Shown here: piece by piece, positions 16,909 to 25,070 of the stretch
Layout of the letters: each line of letters starts with the position of its first letter
Numbering within the stretch: position 1 is the stretch's first letter
Assembly (NCBI GenBank): GCA_021732975.1
Contig: JAKFWC010000019.1
Location: 1 to 64,000 of the forward strand
Direction of reading: 5' to 3'
Length of the DNA stretch: 64,000 nucleotides
Origin: Planctomycetaceae bacterium
Lineage (GTDB): Bacteria; Planctomycetota; Planctomycetia; Planctomycetales; Planctomycetaceae
Notes under the pieces: model-generated
Databases searched by the model: none
The model's input: only the letters and a program-made list of their open reading frames with translations
What the model was told of the DNA's origin: nothing
Translations under genes and position numbers: made by a program

Positions 16909-17928
16909 TCAATCGAGGCCCGGAATGGCTTGAGCGGGTTTGGCTTTGGTCATTCGCCGGGCGCGTTGACGGGACGTTTCTTCGCCATTGCTCACTTTGA
17001 CTCGCTTGCCATTCGCCGTTGTCGGGGCGGACATCGTCGGTTCTGGACTGCCGTCGAGCTCGTCGCCCGGTTGGAGACTTGCCAGGCGTTCCAACCCACG
17101 AGTGATGTATTGCTCGGAGAGATCGAAACCGAGATAGTCGCGGCCGAGTTTTTTCGCGACGGCAAGGGTGGTCGCGCTGCCGCTGAAGGGGTCGAGCACC
17201 AACTCACCCGGGTTGGAACACGTACGGATGATGCGTCCCAGCAGTTGTTCTGGCATCTGGCAGCCGTGAAAGCCTTCGCGTTCTTTGAACGTCCCGGCGA
17301 CGCGAGGGAAATACCACGTGTCTTCCACGGGTGTGAAGCGGTCCGCGAGGTCTTGCGGACGGAGCACCCAGGTGGAGGCTCCCGGGGATGGCAATCCCTG
17401 GGCTTTGGTGGGCTCGATGATCCATGTATCGTCCGGCAGTCGCCCGGTGGGGTTGGCGCGTTTGTCGGCGTAGACCAGTTGTCGCGCGGACGGGATGCGG
17501 TTGTCGAGATCGTCACCGCGGAACGTGAACTGCTTTTCGTTCTTCACGAAGTAGAACAGGTGGGCATGGCTGCGGGTGAATTTGCTTTTGCAGTTCACGC
17601 CGAAGGTGTAGTACCACACCACCCAACTGCGGCAGCGGAAACCGACTTCGCGCTGGGCGATGACTTTCAATTCCGCGGCGTATTCATCGCCGATTGCCAG
17701 CCAGAACGTGCCGTCGTCTTTTAAAGCCCGGTGGACGCCACTGATCCATTGCTTGCACCACCCGAGGTACGTTTCGGGGTCCATGCCGTCGTCGTAGACA
17801 TCGTAGTCGTAACCGATGTTGAACGGCGGGTCGGCGAACGCGAGATCGACACTACCCGGTTCCAGCTTCTGGAGCGCGTCGACGCAGTCGTGGTGGTAGA
17901 TCGCGTTCCGGGGGAAGGCTTCGGCCAT
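16909..17928 (-). CDS. DNA methyltransferase (N6-adenine or N4-cytosine, beta class), orphan
   Basis: 339 residues. The catalytic DPPF motif (33-36, [10 protein letters not shown]) precedes the SAM-binding DPFSGSATT (about 246-254), the order of beta-class amino-methyltransferases of the N6_N4_Mtase family. LPSPGASTW and [15 protein letters not shown] match the later motifs. A roughly 45-residue basic tail ([23 protein letters not shown]) may aid DNA binding. No restriction endonuclease or specificity subunit lies nearby, so it is probably a solitary enzyme with an epigenetic or regulatory role, like CcrM or Dam; the target sequence cannot be inferred. DPPF slightly favours adenine or N4-cytosine without deciding. 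Confidence 0.85.
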   Translation of the reverse strand: MAEAFPRNAIYHHDCVDALQKLEPGSVDLAFADPPFNIGYDYDVYDDGMDPETYLGWCKQWISGVHRALKDDGTFWLAIGDEYAAELKVIAQREVGFRCRSWVVWYYTFGVNCKSKFTRSHAHLFYFVKNEKQFTFRGDDLDNRIPSARQLVYADKRANPTGRLPDDTWIIEPTKAQGLPSPGASTWVLRPQDLADRFTPVEDTWYFPRVAGTFKEREGFHGCQMPEQLLGRIIRTCSNPGELVLDPFSGSATTLAVAKKLGRDYLGFDLSEQYITRGLERLASLQPGDELDGSPEPTMSAPTTANGKRVKVSNGEETSRQRARRMTKAKPAQAIPGLD

Positions 17929-18407
17929 GACAACGCATTCCGTGCGGAGAGAAAACGATTCATTCGGCCCTAGTGTACCGAGTTGTCACCCCGAGCGCAA
18001 ACCCACAGGCCACATCAATGACCTCTCTCGTTGTGCGCGCAATTGTACTCGGCGTTTCTTACAGCCGTTGACCCTCGAAGTCATTTCCAGCCAGACGACG
18101 TACAATTTCGATCTGAAAGCGAACGGACGTTGATCATTCGCGATTTCACAATCTCCCCGGAAGTCCAGACCTTCTTATGCCTGGGTCTCTGTTTTTCCTG
18201 CCGTGCCGCTCACGCCCCCCAGTCTTCCCTAAAAACATCGATCTGACTCTCTGAAGCCGGTTTGCCGTTTGAGCGGTCGTCGGCTCGCGGTACACTCACT
18301 TCACATCAACACAATCTGGTGTATGCTCATGGAAGCGGGGATGACCCCGCTCCTCCCGTCGATCGTTTTTTGACGATGTCCTTTCTATTCGATTCAGTGA
18401 GACCAGT
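17929..18407. other. Intergenic region between divergent genes
   Basis: About 480 bases separating the methyltransferase and the cyclase-like protein genes, which diverge. Open frames here lack start signals and family resemblance. It must contain both promoters, but none stands out. No strong palindrome was noticed. Confidence 0.5.
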
Positions 18408-20618
18408 ATGACTCGGGATCATCTCTTCCGATGTGGTGGTGTGCTAGCGGTCGTGTTCGTTCTGGCCACGGCTGGGGCAGGCTTCGCCGCAACCGAGGAC
18501 GAAATCGAAACGGCCCGCGTGAAAGGGATGGACTACCTCAAATCGCAACAGCTCACCGATGGGAGTTGGGAGTTCTCCGGCTACAAGACCGGCATCACCG
18601 CGCTCGCCACGTTGTCGCTCATTGAGAATGGTATGCCCGTCACCGATCCCGTGATCGACAAGGGTTATCGCTTCGTCAAACGGCAATCGAGCGATGTCAA
18701 GAACACCTACGAAGTCGCGCTCAGCGTCTTACTGCTGGCGCGAGTGGGAGATCGTTTGGATCGGTCCACGATTCGGTTGCTCGGGGCGCGTCTGCTCGCC
18801 GGTCAGAACAAAGGGGGCGGCTGGGGTTATGCCTGCCCCGCGGTTGATGCTTCGGTCCTCAACAATTTGAAGAAGCTCGAACGGTCGGACGGTTTGGGCG
18901 ATAACAGTTGCACGCAGTTCGGCGTGCTGGGATTGTGGGTCGCATCCCGGTATGGCGTGCCGATTGAAACCGCAATGGCGGAAGTCGCAAACCGTTTCAT
19001 CGACGGTCAAAATGCCGATGGCGGCTGGTCGTACACGCCCAGTTCCAAAGAGAAAGCCGAGCCAACCAAGGACTCGATGACCTGTGCTGGTCTGTTTTCC
19101 CTGACGGTGGCCCGCGCGACACGCATTCGCCAGCAGCAGAAGGAAACGTCGGGCAACGCCGCGGAGCGGGGCGGCGAAAAAGCCACCCTGTTATCCGATC
19201 CGGCCTACTCCAAAGGCTTCACCAAGGTCGGCGAGTTCGCCAAAAACCTCGGCCCAGGTACGCCGCGGTATGTGATGTGGTCGATGGAGCGTCTCGGCGT
19301 GCTCCTCGGTTTGGAGAAGCTCGGTGAGACCGATTGGTTTGCCCGCGGCGCGGACGGTTTGATCAAAACGCAGAACGCCGACGGTTCGTGGAGTTCCGGA
19401 AAAGAAGTCGTCAGCGATACGGCGTTCTCGATTCTGTTCCTCCGCAAAGCCAACCTGGGTAGCGATATTTCGCGATTGCTGGACGGTGCGCCCGACAAAC
19501 AATTTGCCATTCAATCCAGTGGCAATATGGAGCGCTACGACACGCTGGCAGAAGCCATCAAGGCGGCGAAACCCGGCGATCAGATCCGCATCGAGGGCAA
19601 CGGTCCGTTCAAGATCGGACACCAACTGCTCGATAAGGACATCACCATTTCCGCGGGTTCGGGCTACGATCCCGTGCTGGAATTTCAGATCGGCTTGAAT
19701 CCGGACGGAGTCCGCTACCGGGCGGATAAAGACATCGACGGTCGCCACATGTTCAAGGTCACCGCCGGGACCGCCACGCTGGAAGGGTTACGGATACAAA
19801 TGGATCCGCCGGTCTCCAGCACCCCCTTGCCGTGGAAAGCCGTGTGGGTCACCGGCGGCACGCTGCGGCTGCTCAACTGCGTCGTCTCCGAGGGAAACCG
19901 CCGCGGCATGGCCGGGTTCAGCGTCAGCGGTCCCGCAACGGTGTATGCCCGCAACTGCTTCTTCGTCGGCGGCCGGACGGCCTCGGAAATCATCGGTGTC
20001 AAAGATCCACAGGAAGTCACCTTTGACAACTGTCTCGTTTACTCGAACCTGCTCATCAGCGTGCAGAATGATCCGACGACGAAACTCCCCGCGGATGTCG
20101 GTCTGCACGTGATCCACTGCAGCATCCAGGCGCCCGAAGCGTTCCACGCCGCGGGACTCGATGGCAAGTTGGCCATCGAGAGTCTCGAAACGCTTTACAA
20201 GTGTGACGCCCTCGGGTTGTCCCTGCTCCCCGCGCTGACAAGCAAAGAGGGTCGTAGTTGGAAGGGGCAGGGTAACATCTATAACCTGACGAACTGGATC
20301 GGTGCTGCCGGGAAAAAAGTTGCGAACGTCACCGATTTCAAGACCTTTCAGAAGTTCTGGGGCGAAGGGGAATCGGATGGCAGCAAGACGACCATCGCCT
20401 GGATCAACCCGCGGAAGAACGGTGGTTTCGCCCACAACCTGAACCCACAGGACTGGGATATCGCCGAGAAGTCGGAGCTGGCGTTTTCGCTGAGCAAGGC
20501 AGGAATCCAGGCACCGACCGTCGGCGCGGGCGACGGTTTCTTCCGCTATCGGGAAGACTTCCGGTACAATCAGTGGAAGCGGGGCATCAACAACCCCCAG
20601 CAAGCCGCAGCACCATGA
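18408..20618 (+). CDS. Exported fusion: terpenoid-cyclase/prenyltransferase-like toroid plus beta-helix
   Basis: 736 residues with a signal peptide (VLAVVFVLATAGAGFAAT, cleavage near 28). Residues about 30-360 show alpha/alpha-toroid repeats of the squalene cyclase/prenyltransferase superfamily: LKSQQLTDGSWEF, LLAGQNKGGGWGY, FIDGQNADGGWSY, LIKTQNADGSWSS (QW-like). The cyclase catalytic DXDD was not seen, so it is unlikely to be a hopene cyclase. Residues about 370-600 look like a right-handed beta-helix (DTLAEAIKAAKPGDQIRI, GTLRLLNCVVSEGN, ATVYARNCFFVGG, VTFDNCLVYSN). The role is unknown; binding or cleaving of surface polymers is possible. The stop overlaps the next start. Confidence 0.75.
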   Translation: MTRDHLFRCGGVLAVVFVLATAGAGFAATEDEIETARVKGMDYLKSQQLTDGSWEFSGYKTGITALATLSLIENGMPVTDPVIDKGYRFVKRQSSDVKNTYEVALSVLLLARVGDRLDRSTIRLLGARLLAGQNKGGGWGYACPAVDASVLNNLKKLERSDGLGDNSCTQFGVLGLWVASRYGVPIETAMAEVANRFIDGQNADGGWSYTPSSKEKAEPTKDSMTCAGLFSLTVARATRIRQQQKETSGNAAERGGEKATLLSDPAYSKGFTKVGEFAKNLGPGTPRYVMWSMERLGVLLGLEKLGETDWFARGADGLIKTQNADGSWSSGKEVVSDTAFSILFLRKANLGSDISRLLDGAPDKQFAIQSSGNMERYDTLAEAIKAAKPGDQIRIEGNGPFKIGHQLLDKDITISAGSGYDPVLEFQIGLNPDGVRYRADKDIDGRHMFKVTAGTATLEGLRIQMDPPVSSTPLPWKAVWVTGGTLRLLNCVVSEGNRRGMAGFSVSGPATVYARNCFFVGGRTASEIIGVKDPQEVTFDNCLVYSNLLISVQNDPTTKLPADVGLHVIHCSIQAPEAFHAAGLDGKLAIESLETLYKCDALGLSLLPALTSKEGRSWKGQGNIYNLTNWIGAAGKKVANVTDFKTFQKFWGEGESDGSKTTIAWINPRKNGGFAHNLNPQDWDIAEKSELAFSLSKAGIQAPTVGAGDGFFRYREDFRYNQWKRGINNPQQAAAP

Positions 20619-21388
20619 CCGAACTCACGTTGCCCCCCCCCACTGCCGCTATGTCTGCAACAGAACCTACAATTCTGTGTGAAGACGGTCCGCTCATCGC
20701 GCTGAACAAGCCCGCGGGAATGCTGACCCAGGGCGTCCCCGACGGCCCGGTCCCCACCGTGGAAGCGTGGGTGAAAGCCTACCTCAAACAAAAGTACGCC
20801 AAGGCCGGTAACGTCTACCTTGGCATTCCGCATCGTCTTGACCGACCGGTGTCCGGCGTGATTGTCTTCGCGCGGAACTCGAAAGCCGCGGCTCGACTCG
20901 CCGAACAATTCCGCCAGCGGACGATGCACAAGGAATACCTCTGTGTGACGGATGGCGTCCCGTTCCCCCCGACCCAGCGACTCGTCCATTGGTTGCTGAA
21001 GGATGCTACCCAAGCTCACGTCACTGTGGTGGATGAAGGCACACCGGGCGCGAAGTCGGCGGAGTTGTCCTATGAAGTCCTCGGTTCCGTCAACGGAAAG
21101 GCGCTCATTCGCGTGGAGTTACACACCGGACGCATGCATCAAATCCGCGTGCAAATGGGCCATTGCGGCTGTCCCGTGTTGGGCGATCTTCAATATGGGG
21201 CGTCCTCCGTCTTCCCCGGTGTCGTCGAGGACGATCAGCGTCGTCCCACTGTCATCGCCCTGCATGCAGCCACGTTGGAACTCTCGCATCCCATCCGTTA
21301 CGACCGTGTGACACTCCGCGCGCCACTGCCCAAGGCGTGGCAACAATTCGGTTTCCACGACGTATATCCTCACGAGCCGGAAGCGTAA
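20615..21388 (+). CDS. RluA-family pseudouridine synthase
   Basis: 257 residues from the ATG at 20615, which overlaps the preceding stop as ATGA, indicating translational coupling; an internal ATG at 20651 is an alternative. The catalytic motif HRLDRPVSGVIVFARNSKAA (Asp nucleophile) and the later HTGRMHQIRVQM are typical of RluA enzymes, which convert uridine to pseudouridine in rRNA or tRNA. An N-terminal S4 domain is absent, resembling the short RluA/TruC branch; the target site is not deducible. The last codons are formed by one arm of a palindromic repeat (21374-21466). Confidence 0.88.
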   Translation: MTELTLPPPTAAMSATEPTILCEDGPLIALNKPAGMLTQGVPDGPVPTVEAWVKAYLKQKYAKAGNVYLGIPHRLDRPVSGVIVFARNSKAAARLAEQFRQRTMHKEYLCVTDGVPFPPTQRLVHWLLKDATQAHVTVVDEGTPGAKSAELSYEVLGSVNGKALIRVELHTGRMHQIRVQMGHCGCPVLGDLQYGASSVFPGVVEDDQRRPTVIALHAATLELSHPIRYDRVTLRAPLPKAWQQFGFHDVYPHEPEA

Positions 21389-21466
21389 GCGACGGGCCTT
21401 CGCATTTCCGCCTTCCGCACGAAAGTCGCAACAAAGAGAGTTGTCCGTCGCTGACGCTCCCGGCTT
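21374..21466. repeat. Palindromic repeat, family B, overlapping the rluA-like 3' end
   Basis: Left arm GAGCCGGAAGCGTAAGCGAC and the inverse of the right arm AAGCCGGGAGCGTCAGCGAC match in about 19 of 22 positions, with a spacer of nearly 50 bases. The left arm encodes the final residues (EPEA) and stop of the pseudouridine synthase. It lies between convergent genes (hemH ends 21473). Relative of 7350-7410. Confidence 0.7.
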
Positions 21467-21472
21467 GTTGTT

Positions 21473-22516
21473 CTAAGGACGCCCTGCTGCGGTCGGTCGG
21501 CTCGTCGGATACAGACAACAATTCGCCGGGCAAATGTCGTGGCTGGGGCCGAATTGTCCGACAGCGGCTCGGTCCTCGCGCTCCGAGAGGCGCTCTTCAA
21601 TGAGATCGCGAATAGCGCTGAGGAACTGCGGATGACACCCCACGGTACCCGCCCGCACCATCGTGATGCCGAGTTCATGACACAGGTCGGCGGCTTCGTG
21701 ATCGAGGTCGTACAAGACTTCGATGTGATCGGATAGGAAGCCAACCGGCGCAACGACCGCGGCCTTCCCTCCGTTGGTGTGCAGCGTTTTCAGAGCGTCA
21801 CCAATGTCCGGTTCGAGCCACGGATCCTGGGGGCGGCCGCTGCGGCTTTGATACACCAACTGCCACCGTGCCGCAGGCCAACCGAGTTCTTCCATCACTA
21901 ACCGGCAGGTCTCGGTGAGTTGTTGGACATAATTGCAGTTCGTCGACATCGACAGCGGAATGCTGTGCGCCGTGAACAGAATCGTGGCCGCCGCGACTTG
22001 ATCGGCGGGTAACTGAGCGATGGCTGTTCGTAACCGATCCACATTCGCGGCGATGAACTGCGGATGGTTGTAGAAGACCCGCACTTTGTCGACTTCCGGT
22101 GCGCTCGGGCCGACTTCGTCTCGCGCGGCAGCGATGTTCTCGCGATACTGCCGGCATCCCGAATAGCTGCTGTACGCAGAAGTGAAAATTGCCAGCGCGC
22201 GACGAATCCCTTGCTGTCCCATCTCCCGCAACGTGTCCGGCAGCAACGGATGCCAGTTGCGATTGCCCCAATAGATCGGCAGCGCGATCCCAGCGGCATC
22301 GAGTTCCGTCCGCAACGCCGCGATGAATTCCCGGCACTGCGCGTTAATCGGACTCACCCCGTTGAAGTGAGAATAGTGCTCGGCGACTTCCAGCATCCGT
22401 TCCCGCGGTACCGGTTTCCCCCGAAGCACATTTTCCAGAAACGGGATGACATCTTCCCGACGTTCAGGGCCGCCGAAGGACACAATCAACAAGGCATCAT
22501 ACGGAACGGTCGACAC
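21473..22516 (-). CDS. hemH: Ferrochelatase
   Basis: 347 residues. Family motifs: DALLIVSFGGPE, YSHFNGVSPINAQ, YWGNRNWHP, AYSSYSGCRQYREN, LFTAHSIPLSM (catalytic His) and VAPVGFLSDHIEVLYDLD (catalytic Glu). It inserts Fe(II) into a porphyrin in haem synthesis. Cys121 in SYSGC plus a C-terminal CPANCC (329-334) resemble the Cys ligands of [2Fe-2S] ferrochelatases known from actinobacteria, so a cluster is possible; the spacing differs. Whether it uses protoporphyrin or coproporphyrin cannot be settled from sequence alone. No other hem gene is adjacent. Confidence 0.93.
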   Translation of the reverse strand: MSTVPYDALLIVSFGGPERREDVIPFLENVLRGKPVPRERMLEVAEHYSHFNGVSPINAQCREFIAALRTELDAAGIALPIYWGNRNWHPLLPDTLREMGQQGIRRALAIFTSAYSSYSGCRQYRENIAAARDEVGPSAPEVDKVRVFYNHPQFIAANVDRLRTAIAQLPADQVAAATILFTAHSIPLSMSTNCNYVQQLTETCRLVMEELGWPAARWQLVYQSRSGRPQDPWLEPDIGDALKTLHTNGGKAAVVAPVGFLSDHIEVLYDLDHEAADLCHELGITMVRAGTVGCHPQFLSAIRDLIEERLSEREDRAAVGQFGPSHDICPANCCLYPTSRPTAAGRP

Positions 22517-22633
22517 AGGCAGAGATCCTCAACGGAGACGAACCGATCATCGCGGACAGGGCACGGCCACGCAACTCGCTCACTTCCGCGAGAAAATGGC
22601 GGGAGAATTTTCCACAGAGGACACCTTTCCGAT

Positions 22634-23407
22634 CTACATCGACCGGCAGAGAGCCCCGCCGTCGACGAGGAGGGTAGTGCCGGTGATGTAGCGGCCAGCT
22701 TCGGTGGCGAGCAGCAACGCCGGGCCGATGAGTTCTTCTGGTTGCCCCCAGCGTCCGAGCGCGGTTCGCTCGGCGAATTGCGCCTTTTCGGCATCACTGA
22801 GGACGCTCATCGGCAGGTCCGTCAGGAACGGTCCCGGCGCGATGCAGTTTACGGTGATGCCATGCGGGCCAAGATCGAGTGCCGCGGCGCGAGCCAGGCC
22901 GATGAGCGCCGACTTGGTCGCCGAGTACGCTCCCCGGCCCGCTTTGGAAGCCAGTCCCATGATGGACGAGATGTGAATGATCCGCCCCCACTTCCGGGAC
23001 TTCATTCCCGGTACCACAGCGCGCGTTAACACCATCCCCGCGGAAAGGTTCAGTTCGACGACTTTGTCCCAGTTGTCATCGGTGATGGCATCCACGGCTT
23101 CGGGAACGTTGGTGCCCGCATTGTTGACGAAGATGTCGATGCGACCGAACGCACTGAGCGCGTCTTTGGCGAGCCGCTCCGCGTCCTCCCGTTTCGTGAG
23201 ATCGGCGACGAACCATTTTCCTTTCGCTTTTGTCCCGTCCAGAATCTGCGGCAACGCGGCTTCCAGCTCCGCCTGCTTACGGCTGCAGATGATGATGTCC
23301 GCTCCGGCTTCGGCGAACCCACGGGCCATCGCCAGCCCCAGCCCCTTGCTGCCGCCGGTCACCAATGCCACTTTGCCGGTGAGGTCGAATCGTTGTTCAA
23401 TCGTCAT
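22634..23407 (-). CDS. SDR family NAD(P)-dependent oxidoreductase
   Basis: 257 residues, a classical short-chain dehydrogenase. The cofactor-binding TGGSKGLG (about 17-24), NNAG (about 94), catalytic Ser in HISSIM, YSATKSAL (catalytic Tyr and Lys) and the C-terminal ITGTTLLVDGG are all visible. The residues after the second strand (ICSRKQAELEAA) suggest NADP preference. It is most similar in pattern to FabG-like and gluconate 5-dehydrogenase-type enzymes; the substrate is unknown. It lies upstream of hemH on the same strand with a 117-base gap, so the two may or may not be co-transcribed. Confidence 0.9.
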   Translation of the reverse strand: MTIEQRFDLTGKVALVTGGSKGLGLAMARGFAEAGADIIICSRKQAELEAALPQILDGTKAKGKWFVADLTKREDAERLAKDALSAFGRIDIFVNNAGTNVPEAVDAITDDNWDKVVELNLSAGMVLTRAVVPGMKSRKWGRIIHISSIMGLASKAGRGAYSATKSALIGLARAAALDLGPHGITVNCIAPGPFLTDLPMSVLSDAEKAQFAERTALGRWGQPEELIGPALLLATEAGRYITGTTLLVDGGALCRSM

Positions 23408-23614
23408 GTGGTCTTCCTGAAGTATTGATCGATGCCTGGGTTGTAGTCAGCATTTTGCGCCGGCCACGACGATTCAACCACACCGCCCGGTTTTGTCCAG
23501 AAAATCGATTCCATGCCAGACTCAGCCGCGGCGAAAAAGTCTCTTGACCCAAGACCACCGTTGCCGACACAATCTCACATGCACGAATATTGATTCTTTG
23601 TCGGAGATAGTGCA

Positions 23615-24967
23615 TTGGATTGGCTTGGTCACGATCGCGTTTCACGGCGGACGTTGCTGCATGCGGGAATGCTGGCAGGCGGGGCGTTCGCCGGGCGGTC
23701 GCTGTCTGCAGGCGAGGCGCTCTCTGGCGGAACCGCGAAGCAGGTCGTGCTCCTCTTCATGTGGGGCGGGCCGAGCCAGATCGATACGTTCGATCCGAAA
23801 CCGCACGCGCCGAAGGAAATCCGCGGGCCGTTTGCGACGATTCCGACGAATGTGCCCGGCATTCAGATCAGCGAACACTTTCAGCAACTTGCGGCCCGGT
23901 CCGACAAACTCTGCTTCATCCGCTCGATGACGCATGACGACCCGGCCCACCTTTCGAGTGCCCACACGCTGCTCACCGGACAGTTGCCGCCGGTGAATTA
24001 CAGCGACAACGAACCGCCGAGTGAGCGCGATACGCCGCACATGGGTTCGGTGATGAGTGCCTTGCGACCGGCGGTCGGGGCGTTGCCGTCGAGTGTCGTC
24101 ATGCCGTGGCAGGTGTTTCATCCGTCCGCACCGGGCGGCCGCGCTCCCGGTCAACACGGCGGCTGGCTCGGTCGGCAGTACGATCCGTTTTACGTCCTGG
24201 GCGACCCGAATCTCCCCGATTGGCGCGTTCCCGCGCTGACGCTCATTGATGGACAATCCCCCGAACGGTTGTCCGCCCGGCAACAACTTCTGTCGACTCT
24301 CGAAACACAACAACGGCGTCTGGGCGAAACACAACCGGCGCGACGGATCACGCACGAACAATCCCAGGCGTTCGGATTACTCACGTCCGCCGTGGTGCGT
24401 GGGGCGTTCGATCTCCAGCAGGAAACCGCCGCGACGCGCGATCGCTATGGCCGCAACATTCACGGTCAATGCGTGCTACTGGCCCGGCGACTGATTGATC
24501 ACGGCGTCCCCTTCGTTGCGGTGAACTGGCACAACGACGGCCACAACTTCTGGGACACTCACGGCAACAATTTCAACCGCCTGAAGGACGATCTGATTCC
24601 ACCGTCGGATCGGGCGTTCGCCTCGCTGCTCGACGATTTGTCCGCGTCCGGCAAATTGCAGGATACGCTCGTCATCTGGGCGGGCGAATTCGGCCGCGCT
24701 CCGAAGATCAACGGCAGCACCGGCCGCGATCATCACCCGCGGTGCTACACCAGCGTTTTCGCTGGCGGGGGCGTTAAGGGCGGGCAAATCTACGGAAAGA
24801 GCGATGAGTTTGCCGCTCTGCCAGCCGACAGCCCGGTGACGCCTCACGATCTTGCCGCGACGGTCTATCATGCCCTCGGTGTCCCCGAAAGCTTGACCCT
24901 CCCCGATAGCACGCAACGCCCGCACGCCGTTTATTCGGGACGACCGTTAACCAGCCTGTTCGGCTGA
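23615..24967 (+). CDS. DUF1501 exported protein
   Basis: 450 residues from a TTG start at 23615 with GGAG eight bases upstream. Tat signal SRRTLLHAGMLAGGAFAG. The body has the alkaline-phosphatase-superfamily-like DUF1501 pattern: [63 protein letters not shown] and DLAATVYHALG. Members are very numerous in planctomycetes, usually next to DUF1549/DUF1553 genes, and have no proven activity; hydrolysis of sulfate or phosphate esters is a guess from fold. Here it is followed by a second DUF1501 gene rather than a DUF1549 partner. Confidence 0.88.
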   Translation: MDWLGHDRVSRRTLLHAGMLAGGAFAGRSLSAGEALSGGTAKQVVLLFMWGGPSQIDTFDPKPHAPKEIRGPFATIPTNVPGIQISEHFQQLAARSDKLCFIRSMTHDDPAHLSSAHTLLTGQLPPVNYSDNEPPSERDTPHMGSVMSALRPAVGALPSSVVMPWQVFHPSAPGGRAPGQHGGWLGRQYDPFYVLGDPNLPDWRVPALTLIDGQSPERLSARQQLLSTLETQQRRLGETQPARRITHEQSQAFGLLTSAVVRGAFDLQQETAATRDRYGRNIHGQCVLLARRLIDHGVPFVAVNWHNDGHNFWDTHGNNFNRLKDDLIPPSDRAFASLLDDLSASGKLQDTLVIWAGEFGRAPKINGSTGRDHHPRCYTSVFAGGGVKGGQIYGKSDEFAALPADSPVTPHDLAATVYHALGVPESLTLPDSTQRPHAVYSGRPLTSLFG

Positions 24968-25070
24968 CTATCGCGCCCGCATTCATTGCCACGAAACATC
25001 TTGCAGGTCTTGCCGCGGGCCCGCCGATGTAATAAGCTGTTTTTGATGCATTTTCGGGGGAGCGGGTGGG

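Noticed and set aside
18408-20618. Squalene-hopene cyclase, considered because of the hpnH gene in the window
   Set aside because: The protein is exported, the DXDD motif was not found and its second half is a beta-helix, so hopanoid cyclisation is unlikely.
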